A DNA stretch of 31,105 bases from JBBIOI01 sp037443425 (lineage in GTDB: Bacteria; Desulfobacterota; BSN033; UBA1163). The position numbers were made by a program, and so were the translations under genes. Position 1 is the first letter of the stretch, and every line of letters starts with the position of its first letter. The stretch lies in contig JBBIOI010000030.1 in NCBI GenBank assembly GCA_037443425.1, forward strand, positions 1 through 31,105, read 5' to 3'. The notes below the pieces were generated by a model. The model had not been told where the DNA came from. It saw only the letters and a program-made list of their open reading frames with translations, and made no database searches. Positions 1 through 7,193 of the stretch are shown piece by piece.

Positions 1-183
1 TTTACTTAAGAAAGGATCGATATAGATTACTACATTCTTTGGAGAAACAAATTTGAATGCAGAATGCCCAAGATATGTGATCGTTACACCCTTACCGATT
101 TCATCTGCAAATAGCTGGAAAGAAAAGAGGACTGCTAAAATAATAAATAAACTCGCTAATAAAAAATTTTTTTTCGAAAACAT
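1..183 (-). CDS. Exported metallo-beta-lactamase-fold hydrolase, N-terminal fragment
   Basis: The first 61 codons of a gene that runs off the left edge. It begins with a short basic stretch (MFSKKN) and a hydrophobic core ending near FQLFADE, which looks like a cleavable signal peptide. The mature part starts ITYLGHSAF and continues to VIYIDPFLSK. This is the N-terminal pattern of small metal-dependent hydrolases of the metallo-beta-lactamase superfamily (UPF0173/L-ascorbate-lactonase-like group). The HxHxDH metal motif would lie beyond the edge, so activity cannot be judged. A good ribosome site (AAGGAGGG) precedes the ATG. The alcohol dehydrogenase gene ends 29 bases upstream on the same strand, so the two may be cotranscribed. 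Export to the periplasm is inferred. Confidence 0.75.
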   Translation of the reverse strand, partial: MFSKKNFLLASLFIILAVLFSFQLFADEIGKGVTITYLGHSAFKFVSPKNVVIYIDPFLSK

Positions 184-212
184 GTTAAAATCCCTCCTTT
201 TAATTTAATTTT

Positions 213-1217
213 TCATTGGTCCATACGTAAAACACCTGCTCCTTTTATCTTTCCCTGTTTTAATAGATTTAATGCCTTGTTTGCCTCTTCTAATTTAAAT
301 TCTTCTACCTCTATATTAATGGGAATTTGAGAGGCAAGGTTCAGAAAATCCTGTGCATCTTTACGAGTGATATTTGCCACACTTTTAATCTCCTTTTCAT
401 CCCATAAAAATTCTCCGTAATCCAAGGCTGGAATCAATGTCCTCTTTCTTATCACTGCCAAGATAAGTCTCCCCCCTTTGTCAAGATGTCTTAATGCCTT
501 CGGAACGGTTTCTCCCACTGGTGTAAAGTCTATTGCTGAGTTAAGCTTCTTGGGAGGATTATCCTCTTGTCCACCTATCCAAGAGGCCCCAAGTCTTTTG
601 GCCAATTTCTTATGTTCTTCACTTCTTGTAAATACAAAAACCTCACATCCCCAATAATTGGCCATTTGAATCACAATATGGGCGGACGCTCCGAACCCAA
701 AAAGCCCAAGCGTTTTACCTCTTTCAATTCCTGAAAGCATTAGATCACGATATCCAATTGCTCCTGCACACAGAAGTGGTGCAGCCTCTGAATCGGAGAA
801 TCTCTCAGGAACCGAGTATGCAAAATCTTCTGAAACCAACGAATACTCTGCATAACCACCATTTTTATGACAGCCTGTAGCACGAAATTCAGGGCATAGA
901 TTTTCATTTCCAGCTTTACAGAAATTACACCTGCCACATGTTGAATGAATCCATGCAACCCCTACCCTATCTCCTATATTAAATCTTTTGACCTCTGAAC
1001 CCTTTTGGATCACCCTACCAACAATTTCATGGCCAGGTATGACAGGGAGTTCTGGTTTAATTCTTCCTTCAATTTCATCAATCTCCGTATGACAGATACC
1101 GCAGACCGAAACTTTAATTAGTATCTCTTTCGGTCCAGGGGTAGGGATCGGTAGGTCCACTAATTCCAATGGATTATTTTCAACTAAAGAAATCTTACTT
1201 AGAATCATTGCCTTCAT
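213..1217 (-). CDS. Zinc-dependent alcohol dehydrogenase (MDR family)
   Basis: A 334-residue medium-chain dehydrogenase/reductase that would oxidise or reduce alcohols and aldehydes with NAD(P). The catalytic zinc ligands are visible: C39 (in VCGICH), H63-E64 (in PGHEIVG) and C150. The structural zinc is bound by C94, C97, C100 and C108. The Rossmann nucleotide loop is GLFGFGASAH at 171-180. Length and motifs match the zinc-binding alcohol dehydrogenase group. The frame can be opened six codons earlier at a TTG, but the family begins with the MKAMIL-type strand, so I chose the ATG at 1217; neither start has a clear ribosome site. The gene diverges from the HbpS-like gene. Substrate unknown. 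Confidence 0.88.
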   Translation of the reverse strand: MKAMILSKISLVENNPLELVDLPIPTPGPKEILIKVSVCGICHTEIDEIEGRIKPELPVIPGHEIVGRVIQKGSEVKRFNIGDRVGVAWIHSTCGRCNFCKAGNENLCPEFRATGCHKNGGYAEYSLVSEDFAYSVPERFSDSEAAPLLCAGAIGYRDLMLSGIERGKTLGLFGFGASAHIVIQMANYWGCEVFVFTRSEEHKKLAKRLGASWIGGQEDNPPKKLNSAIDFTPVGETVPKALRHLDKGGRLILAVIRKRTLIPALDYGEFLWDEKEIKSVANITRKDAQDFLNLASQIPINIEVEEFKLEEANKALNLLKQGKIKGAGVLRMDQ

Positions 1218-1285
1218 GTTAAATATAGATACCAAAAATTAGATTAAAATTCAAATTGATTAGTTTGGTAGTTTGGTCATATAAC

Positions 1286-1314
1286 TTGAATTTTTATTAA
1301 AAATAATATATCAT
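1286..1314 (+). promoter_or_regulatory. Predicted sigma70-type promoter for the HbpS-like gene
   Basis: TTGAAT at 1286-1291 and TATCAT at 1309-1314 are separated by 17 bases, about 80 bases before the ATG at 1392. A perfect tandem repeat of TAGTTTGG (1261-1276) lies just upstream of the -35 and could be an operator; that is speculative. The 1218-1391 gap is the divergent control region shared with the alcohol dehydrogenase gene. Confidence 0.4.
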
Positions 1315-1391
1315 TTTCGAGCAAAAATTTTAAAATTCAACTACTAAATGATGAAGGAACGACAAACATAATTATACAAGGAGGAAGAATA

Positions 1392-1901
1392 ATGGAAAAG
1401 AAAAGCTTTGAAAGGCGCTGGCCGCCCGAGTTACCATATGAAGATTCTGCTATGAATTTAGAGAAGGCTTTAAAAGCAATTGAGGCAGCAAAGGAGAAGG
1501 CTAAAAAGATGGGGTTTAATATGGTATTTGCTGTCTGTGATGCAGGAGGAAATCTAATCGCTTTCCAAAAGATGGATAATGCTCCCCTTGTTAGTATAGA
1601 GATTGCAATTAATAAAGCGAGCACTGCTATTATGGGTAAAATCCCAACAGGTCGATGGGGAGCTTCTTTTAAAGGAACTGATCCTGAACTTGTTCCTTTA
1701 TTTTTTCATACAAACTGGATCACTTTTGGAGGGGGCTATCCAATTATTATTAATGGAAAGATAATTGGTGGATTTGGTTGCTCAGGGGCTACATGGGAGG
1801 ACTGTATCATAGCACGGGCAGGCCTTATGGCAATAGGTGCTGATTTATCAGGGGTTGAATCATTTCTTAAAGACAAAGGAGTACCTGAAGAACTTTGGTA
1901 G
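1392..1901 (+). CDS. GlcG/HbpS-family (DUF336) heme-binding-like protein
   Basis: A 169-residue cytosolic protein with the GlcG/HbpS fold. An N-terminal helix (MNLEKALKAIEAAKEKAKKM) is followed by the strand VFAVCDAGGNLIAFQKMD, then a helix with INKASTA, and a glycine-rich C-terminal half containing FGGGYPIII, IIGGFGCSGAT and CIIARAG. Members of this family bind heme or act as small cofactor-binding proteins, or sit beside glycolate and diol genes; the exact role is not known. No signal peptide is present. About 40 extra residues precede the canonical domain start. A strong ribosome site (AAGGAGGA) precedes the ATG. It converges on the osmC-like gene. Confidence 0.75.
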   Translation: MEKKSFERRWPPELPYEDSAMNLEKALKAIEAAKEKAKKMGFNMVFAVCDAGGNLIAFQKMDNAPLVSIEIAINKASTAIMGKIPTGRWGASFKGTDPELVPLFFHTNWITFGGGYPIIINGKIIGGFGCSGATWEDCIIARAGLMAIGADLSGVESFLKDKGVPEELW

Positions 1902-1925
1902 AAAATATTCAAAATTAAGAATGTA

Positions 1926-1960
1926 AGGTGGAAGATATAATTAATCTATTTCTTCCACCT
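1926..1960. terminator. Possible bidirectional hairpin between convergent genes
   Basis: A perfect 10-bp inverted repeat (AGGTGGAAGA at 1926-1935, TCTTCCACCT at 1951-1960) with a 15-base loop lies in the convergent junction. It overlaps the last codons of the OsmC-like gene. There is no convincing T-tract on either side, so factor-independent termination is uncertain. Confidence 0.3.
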
Positions 1961-2408
1961 CAAGTTTATGGTCTATAGTAATACATCCCATTACACTCTG
2001 TGCAGCAGGACATCTTTCAATATAGGATGAAAAGGCCTCTTTTGCATCTTCTATCTTCCCTTTTGATACCTTTAGATGGTATTTCACATTTATCTTCGTT
2101 ATCTTTAGAATATTATTTACCTCTTCAATATCCCCCTCTGCATCTACCCAATAATATTCCTGTGAAGTGGAAATACCCTTTCTGGCTAAGGCCGTAGCCA
2201 GTGTCCCCATCATTCAGGCAGAAATTGCACTAACAATATGGTCTAACGTAGCTGGATGTTCCTCTTTTGGTTCTACCTTATAAAAATCCTTTATACCTCC
2301 ATGAACTCCATAATAAATCTCGCCCGCAAACCCTTCGATCAAGGCCTTTCTTGTAGGTCCTTCGAGTCGGAATATTTTGATCTTTGATTTATGTACAATC
2401 TTTCCCAT
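1941..2408 (-). CDS. OsmC-family peroxiredoxin-like selenoprotein (in-frame UGA read as Sec65)
   Basis: Two frame-aligned segments (64 and 90 residues) are separated only by one TGA at 2214-2216; read through, they give one 155-residue OsmC-family protein of normal length. The UGA sits exactly where OsmC/Ohr proteins carry the peroxidatic Cys, in the context VSAISA-U-MMGTLATALA. The second conserved Cys is intact in the C-terminal motif ERCPAAQSV. Twelve bases after the UGA is a perfect 7-bp hairpin with a G-containing apical loop, matching the bacterial SECIS pattern. OsmC proteins reduce organic hydroperoxides. The ribosome site (GAGGAGG) is strong and both halves keep family residues, which argues against a pseudogene. 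A nonsense mutation in a decaying gene is the alternative. Confidence 0.85.
2182..2216 (-). promoter_or_regulatory. Bacterial SECIS-like element with its UGA codon
   Basis: Reading the minus strand, the UGA (2214-2216) is followed by 12 bases, then CTGGCTA (2201-2195), a six-base loop CGGCCT (2194-2189) and TAGCCAG (2188-2182). The stem is perfect, the loop begins 19 bases after the UGA, and G is the second loop base. These properties fit the published bacterial SECIS rules as I recall them (loop 3-14 nt, G among its first two bases, about 16-37 nt from the UGA). It would recruit SelB with Sec-tRNA. Confidence 0.8.
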
Positions 2409-2543
2409 AAAATCCTCCTCGGTATTATGATTAGATTAAATTTTGTATCATATAATAAATAATTTCAGCAAGATATATAGTAGCTCTGAGTTTTCTGTAA
2501 CCTTTAGTGCGTAATCTTTCAAGGGTTTTTTCATAAGTACCAA

Positions 2544-2631
2544 TGAAGAGACAGCTGAAAAAGTCTTGAAAGACTGTGGAGGTCTCATGAAGAGACCCCT
2601 GAAAAAGTCTTTGATAGACTGGGGAGGTAGG
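2544..2631. repeat. 44-bp tandem near-duplication of the MITE left end
   Basis: Two adjacent units begin TGAAGAGAC at 2544 and 2588. Both continue with CTGAAAAAGTCTT, a small palindrome, and GGAGGT. The first unit looks like a leftover or duplicated left terminus of the element that follows. It creates a spurious minus-strand open frame, which I do not call as a gene. Confidence 0.6.
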
Positions 2632-2813
2632 GTTCAAAACCCTTCGAATGAGGGCTTTTAATGTTTAAATTGCTAACAATCGCTTGAGAAAAAAACAATT
2701 ATTTTAAGGGGATTTATCAATAGTGCTAATCTATAAAAGGTATCCTCCCGAAAGCTTTTTCACACAACCTCCCCCTTTATGAAAGGATTTTTAAATAGTT
2801 TTTCAGAGGTCTC
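2592..2813. mobile_element. MITE-like inverted-repeat element, copy 1
   Basis: About 222 bp bounded by GAGACCCCTGAAAAA on the left and TTTTTCAGAGGTCTC on the right, which are inverted repeats of each other. Similarity between the two ends extends inward some 60 bp, including an AGGT(A/G) block and a CGAA block. TGAAGA occurs at both flanks (2588-2593, 2815-2820) but overlaps the repeat, so I am not sure it is a target duplication. A related copy lies at 21819-22068. No protein is encoded, so it would need a transposase from elsewhere. It occupies most of the 2409-2911 gap between the divergent osmC-like and adenosine-kinase-like genes. Confidence 0.7.
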
Positions 2814-2824
2814 GTGAAGATGAA

Positions 2825-2853
2825 TTGACAATATATATGAATAAATTTATCTT
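2825..2853 (+). promoter_or_regulatory. Predicted sigma70-type promoter for the adenosine-kinase-like gene
   Basis: TTGACA (2825-2830), a 17-base spacer and TATCTT (2848-2853) lie just outside the right end of MITE copy 1. The repeat AATAAATTT occurs at 2840-2848 and again at 2865-2873, and CTTATTGATAAG between them is palindromic; a regulator site is possible. The gene has a strong ribosome site (AAGGAGGT) at about 2897. Confidence 0.45.
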
Positions 2854-2911
2854 ATTGATAAGTTAATAAATTTGCTCCATTTAAAAATTCTGATTTAAGG
2901 AGGTTTAAGTT

Positions 2912-3394
2912 ATGGAAATTTTAACAGAACGAATAGAGATCCCTGAAGGATGTAATGTGATCTTTGGTCAAACACATTTTATTAAAACGGTTGAAGACTT
3001 ATATGAAATCATTGCTGGTTCTGTTCCTAATGCAAAATTCGGGATTGGATTTTGCGAAGCCTCGGGCCACTGCCTTGTTCGAGGTGAAGGAAATGATGAT
3101 GGCTTAAAAGAGTTAGCAATGAAAAATGCTTTAAAGGTAGGGGCAGGCCATACATTTATTATATTTTTAAAAGATGCCTTCCCAATAAATGTATTAAATG
3201 CCATAAAGATGTGCCAGGAGGTATGTACAATATTCTGTGCCACTGCTAATCCTGTTGAAGTTATCCTTGCTCAATCTGAACAAGGAAGAGGTGTTCTTGG
3301 AGTAATAGATGGCTTTTCACCTAAAGGCATAGAAAAAGAAGATGGAATCTCCTGGAGAAAAGAACTTTTAAGAAAATTTAAATACAAACTTTAA
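2912..3394 (+). CDS. Adenosine-specific kinase family protein (DUF355/PF04008)
   Basis: A 160-residue protein of normal family length that matches the adenosine-specific kinase family throughout. Recognisable blocks include NVIFGQTHFIKTVEDLYE, KFGIGFCEASG, GAGHTFIIFL, AFPINVLNAIK, CTIFCATANP and QGRGVLGVIDG. The family is best known from archaea and some thermophilic or anaerobic bacteria, and the kinase name rests on structural work with an archaeal member. Its biological role in bacteria is unclear. There is no signal peptide. It stands alone, divergent from the osmC-like gene, and ends one base before the stop of the next gene on the opposite strand. Confidence 0.85.
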   Translation: MEILTERIEIPEGCNVIFGQTHFIKTVEDLYEIIAGSVPNAKFGIGFCEASGHCLVRGEGNDDGLKELAMKNALKVGAGHTFIIFLKDAFPINVLNAIKMCQEVCTIFCATANPVEVILAQSEQGRGVLGVIDGFSPKGIEKEDGISWRKELLRKFKYKL

Positions 3395-3395
3395 T

Positions 3396-4133
3396 TCAAT
3401 TAATTCGGCACCTTTTTAACCTTCGTATTATCCCTGCTAAAAAGATTATCCCTGTTGCAAAAAGTATTATTGCGGGTGGTGCTGGAATCAGTGTAACATT
3501 AAATTCAAGGGTGCCGGAATTATCTAAGGAATTTGTATCATATATCCAGAAAACAAGCGAACCACCTGAAGGAACCGCAATATCTACATATTTACCGAGA
3601 TTATCACTGAGCGCTTCTCCTGGAGAATCATAAGAATTAGTTGATCCAAGTATAAGATCAGATCCATATGGCTCTCCTGTTGGTTTACGGGCCTGTATAT
3701 GGAGTTGCCACCAATATTTACCCGAATATTGGCTCCAATCAAACGAATCATACATAAATGCCCCATCAAGCACAGAAATCCTGTAGGGACCGGGATTTAA
3801 CCCTATTAAATAATCTCCCACAATTAAATCACTCTGAGACCAGATGTTTCCTGCTGATATTAATTCCCAGTTTGTAATTCCCTTAGAGTTAGCGTAGTTA
3901 TAAACATCGTCTTTTGTGTTAAATGGACCTTCATTAGAGGCTACATAAAGCTCTCCACCGTCATAAACGAATTTAGCAAATGGAAATGGTAAAATAGGTG
4001 ACACTCCAGCATCATCTTTTGCGTCTAATGTCAGATTTATACTATAAGGCCATGAGAAACTAATTAAAGATAAAAATATAACGAGACAGATTAGCGTGTA
4101 CATCAAAAATTTAAATTTTTTAATTTTACCCAT
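3396..4133 (-). CDS. Exported protein with PEP-CTERM-like sorting tail
   Basis: A 245-residue secreted protein with no function I recognise. The N-terminus (MGKIKKFKFLMYTLICLVIFL) is a signal peptide. The middle is rich in Gly, Ser, Tyr and Trp and predicted beta, with few charges. The last 30 residues are PAPPA, a hydrophobic segment (IILFATGIIFLAGII) and a basic end (RRLKR). This tripartite tail resembles the PEP-CTERM/VPLPA-CTERM signals processed by exosortase; no exosortase is in the window. The start is the ATG at 4133, because GGAGGTG lies 10 bases before it while an upstream GTG falls inside that ribosome site. It is the last gene of the polysaccharide cluster, 4 bases after the GH26 gene. 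Confidence 0.7.
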   Translation of the reverse strand: MGKIKKFKFLMYTLICLVIFLSLISFSWPYSINLTLDAKDDAGVSPILPFPFAKFVYDGGELYVASNEGPFNTKDDVYNYANSKGITNWELISAGNIWSQSDLIVGDYLIGLNPGPYRISVLDGAFMYDSFDWSQYSGKYWWQLHIQARKPTGEPYGSDLILGSTNSYDSPGEALSDNLGKYVDIAVPSGGSLVFWIYDTNSLDNSGTLEFNVTLIPAPPAIILFATGIIFLAGIIRRLKRCRIN

Positions 4134-4137
4134 AAAT

Positions 4138-5070
4138 TTATACACCTCCGTTTTCTTTAGAAAAATATATTTTTAATCCCTCTGAAAATAAACGGAAGCT
4201 TCTCTCGCTTGATTCTATCCTCCAATCACACTCCTTATTTATGTTAAACCATACCACAGCCCTAATCCTTAAAAATCTGTTTTTTATCATTTTAAATATG
4301 TCCAAAATCCATTCTCCCTTATCGCCACCCTCTTCAGCACATCCAATCTCCGCAATCATTATAGGTTTGTTCTCAGAAATTTCATTCAATATATCATAGC
4401 CTTTTTTAAATATTTCATTAAAATCCTGCCATCTTGACCATTCTCTTGTTACACCCCAATTATACCCATCCAGGGCAACCCAGTCAAGATATTGAGAACC
4501 CGGGTAGTAAGCCCATATCTCATTTCCTTCGATATCAGGAACTGAATGAACATAGGGTGACCAAATCCATAACAATTTATCACAACCAACGCTTTTGAAT
4601 ATATCCCTGATATAACACCATACCTCTATAAATTTCTTTGGATCATTTCCATTTACAGTACCACACCAAGGATACCAGTCTCCGTTCATCTCGTGCATTG
4701 GACGAAAAAATATGGGCCTTGATAATCTTCTTAATTCCTTGGCCCATCTTTGGATATATTCATCATAATTACCTTTTAAAATCTGATTAAGTGCAAACTC
4801 AGGCTGATTTTCTGGATGAAGAATCTCAGATTGACTTTTAGGAAGACGCCATGGCTCCCATGTTATCATTGGGATAAAACCTTCATCTATAACTTTCTCA
4901 ATTGCCAATATATCAGGCCCAAGCTCTTCACCCCATGAAAAATAGTACGATATTATATTAATCTTTACTCCCAATCTGATTTGATAGTATAGGGCCTTTT
5001 CAAGAGATGTGGAAATATCCCCAGGAAGATAGAAACCAAATAATAGCCCCCTATCTCTCGGGCCTTCCAT
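4138..5070 (-). CDS. GH26-like glycoside hydrolase (beta-mannanase type)
   Basis: A 310-residue single-domain (beta/alpha)8 glycosidase resembling family GH26, which cleaves beta-1,4-mannan or beta-1,3(4)-glucan. The acid/base motif FFRPMHEMNG has E127 after H126. The nucleophile is E241 in IMIAEIGC. Typical surrounding blocks are WIWSPYV, YYPGSQYLDWVALDGYNW and MITWEPW. There is no signal peptide, odd for an enzyme expected to work on an exported glycan. The ATG at 5070 has GAGGAG ten bases upstream; the longer frame would begin at a TTG inside that ribosome site. It overlaps the end of the glycosyltransferase gene by 20 bases, implying translational coupling. It may trim or edit the polymer made by that synthase. 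Confidence 0.82.
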   Translation of the reverse strand: MEGPRDRGLLFGFYLPGDISTSLEKALYYQIRLGVKINIISYYFSWGEELGPDILAIEKVIDEGFIPMITWEPWRLPKSQSEILHPENQPEFALNQILKGNYDEYIQRWAKELRRLSRPIFFRPMHEMNGDWYPWCGTVNGNDPKKFIEVWCYIRDIFKSVGCDKLLWIWSPYVHSVPDIEGNEIWAYYPGSQYLDWVALDGYNWGVTREWSRWQDFNEIFKKGYDILNEISENKPIMIAEIGCAEEGGDKGEWILDIFKMIKNRFLRIRAVVWFNINKECDWRIESSERSFRLFSEGLKIYFSKENGGV

Positions 5071-7159
5071 ACAGATTAAACTCCTCAAATGAAGCCTTCG
5101 TAACCCAAAGGGGGGATTTCGTGGAGATTTGACTTAAAATTTTACTCATGGTATCTTTTGCATCTTTTTCAGATTGAAAAAACCCTATCCTTACTCTATA
5201 CCAATCCTCACCCCTTATTTCTGCTTTAATTAGATAAACATTGAAACCCCTTGAGAAGAATTCTTGAAAGTATTTAGTTGCCTCATCTAACGATTTGGAT
5301 GAGAATACCTGAACGACCCATTCATTTTTGATATTCCTTTCCTTTTTAACAAATTCGTCTTTTTGTTCCAAAGCTTTCGGCTTCCTTATTATCTCATGGA
5401 AGAAGATGAAGTTAGCAGCTCTTTTATAGCCTAAGAAAGATAGAATCTCTCTTCTAAACCTATTTAATGATTTGCTAACCTCATTCATATCTGCTAAAAG
5501 GAAGAAAATCGTTATCAATATCGATATACTCACTATAAAGATAAGTTCCTTAATTTTTGAAAAGAGAGGGAAAAGTCTGCTTTCTTCCTCTACCTCGTCT
5601 TTTTTAGGCCATTTATGTTTCTTAATGGCTGCAAGACATATTCCACTCATTGTCCATATAGACCAACAAGCCCATACACAATTCAAGAGATAGAAATCCC
5701 ATTCAATAACCTCCTTTATAAATCCATAAATCATAGACAATAAAGAAAAGAAGATTATGGAAATCTGTGGAAGGATGGCAAGCCAAGGATTCTTGGGTTT
5801 AACCTCTCCAACTGGTTTCGGATTTACCTTGTAAGGGGGTTTCTTATTCTTGGATCGAAGGGCTATCCATGTTGCCCATATAAATGTAGGAAAAAGGCCT
5901 GTCCACATCTGGAAGGCCTTCATATAAGGTGTTGGAAAATTCAGGATCCCATAAGCAATAGACATTGAAATAAAATAAGGAAATCTGTGAATTACATACT
6001 CATTTACAGGTGATTTTAAAACAAAATTATTTGTGAGGAGGCAAATGATTGGGGTTATAAAAAAGATTGGCATAATAAATGCGGCAACAATATAAACAAA
6101 CCCGAGATGAAAATACTGAAGTTTCTGTTTAAAAGAAAGGCCTTTTCTTTTAAAAGGATTATCCCAGAATAGGATTCTTAAGGAATCGGCTGCCCACTGT
6201 CTACGTTGTCTATATACTCCATAAATATCTGCTGGAGCTGTTCCCTTTGAAAGTGGATAATTATAATAGATCGATCTCCATCCTTTATCATGGAGAAGCA
6301 TGGATGTATGGACATCTTCAACAATATTCCAGGTGCTGAAGCCCCCTATCTCTTCAAGAGCCTTTCTTCTGTAAATAACCCCAGATCCGCATGAAAAGGC
6401 TGCATTATCGGTATCCTTTCCAGATTGCATGACATTATAGAAGATTTTATCTGTATTACCAAACGGATCGCCAATTGGAACTTTAAAATCCTGTTTTGTC
6501 TGAACAAATGCGATACGAGGTATCTTAAAATAACCTATAAGAGTCTTAATGATCTCTGGTTTTGGAACCTGATCAGCATCGAGTGTGAGGATCAAATCGC
6601 CTGATGTCCGCTCAAAGGCATAATTTAGATTTCCTGCCTTTGCATCTCTATGTTCTTTTCTTGCAAAATATCCACAGCCAAATGTTTGCGCCAATCTTTC
6701 ATACGATGCCTCACCTTTGTCATCAAGGATATATACTTTTTTATATGGATAATCAATCTTTACCGAAGCCTCAACAGTCTCTTTCACCAATTCAACAGGT
6801 TCACCAGCTACTGTTATAAAAACATCTACTGAAAGGGGAGTCTCAAATGGTATTCCTTCTGGAGAATGGAATCTTAAGAACCATGCATTAAGAGCAAAGA
6901 AGGTAAACAGCAAAAGCCCTATAAGCTCGGCTAAAAAAAATAATGGAGAGAAATACCAGAATTCCCAGTTAATCCATCTAAGATGCCATATAATATAGTA
7001 AATACCAAGGCCAATAGTAGCTAATGTAAAGAACTGGCTTGAAAGACGCCTCTTTCGATCCTCTTTCTCAAGATACCTGAAATATACCCGCTTTCCAAGG
7101 ATATCCAGCCACCAGTTTTTAATTCCAATCCATATATCTGAAGTAATTTTGGTGGTCAT
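5051..7159 (-). CDS. BcsA-like processive GT2 glycosyltransferase with C-terminal SPOR domain
   Basis: A 702-residue inner-membrane polysaccharide synthase. Two N-terminal membrane helices (about 42-60 and 68-92) precede a cytosolic GT2 domain with DDK (146-148), DAD (194-196), VED (280-282, the TED-type base) and QRRQW (318-322), the hallmark of processive cellulose-synthase-type enzymes. Several membrane helices follow (about 350-510). Where BcsA has its PilZ domain there is only a short charged loop (513-537), then one extra membrane helix (538-556) and a tail ending in a SPOR domain (about 613-685, beginning EWVVQVFSSKSLDEA). By the positive-inside rule the tail would be periplasmic. SPOR domains bind denuded peptidoglycan, so the synthase may be held at particular wall sites. 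The polymer is unknown; a glucan or mannan is plausible from the adjacent GH26. Confidence 0.9.
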   Translation of the reverse strand: MTTKITSDIWIGIKNWWLDILGKRVYFRYLEKEDRKRRLSSQFFTLATIGLGIYYIIWHLRWINWEFWYFSPLFFLAELIGLLLFTFFALNAWFLRFHSPEGIPFETPLSVDVFITVAGEPVELVKETVEASVKIDYPYKKVYILDDKGEASYERLAQTFGCGYFARKEHRDAKAGNLNYAFERTSGDLILTLDADQVPKPEIIKTLIGYFKIPRIAFVQTKQDFKVPIGDPFGNTDKIFYNVMQSGKDTDNAAFSCGSGVIYRRKALEEIGGFSTWNIVEDVHTSMLLHDKGWRSIYYNYPLSKGTAPADIYGVYRQRRQWAADSLRILFWDNPFKRKGLSFKQKLQYFHLGFVYIVAAFIMPIFFITPIICLLTNNFVLKSPVNEYVIHRFPYFISMSIAYGILNFPTPYMKAFQMWTGLFPTFIWATWIALRSKNKKPPYKVNPKPVGEVKPKNPWLAILPQISIIFFSLLSMIYGFIKEVIEWDFYLLNCVWACWSIWTMSGICLAAIKKHKWPKKDEVEEESRLFPLFSKIKELIFIVSISILITIFFLLADMNEVSKSLNRFRREILSFLGYKRAANFIFFHEIIRKPKALEQKDEFVKKERNIKNEWVVQVFSSKSLDEATKYFQEFFSRGFNVYLIKAEIRGEDWYRVRIGFFQSEKDAKDTMSKILSQISTKSPLWVTKASFEEFNLYGRPER

Positions 7160-7193
7160 AAATTCGTTGAGCTTTTATTTGGTCCTATTTAAA

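Noticed and set aside
213..215. TGA stop of the alcohol dehydrogenase as a second selenocysteine codon
   Set aside because: The protein already has full family length, and the sequence just after it is the ribosome site and start of the next gene, with no SECIS-like stem.
1941..2408. OsmC gene as a pseudogene with a nonsense mutation
   Set aside because: There is only one interruption, it is TGA exactly at the catalytic Cys, the frame is unbroken, and a SECIS-like hairpin lies at the right distance.
2431..2637. A 68-codon open frame on the minus strand upstream of the osmC-like gene
   Set aside because: It begins inside the MITE left end and runs through the tandem repeat units; it has no ribosome site and no recognisable domain. 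It is best explained by repeat-derived sequence.
2622..2652. tRNA-like T-arm (GGGTTCAAAACCC) in the MITE, also partly present in copy 2
   Set aside because: No acceptor, D or anticodon arms can be drawn around it, and in copy 2 the stem is weaker. It is a chance resemblance or part of the element.
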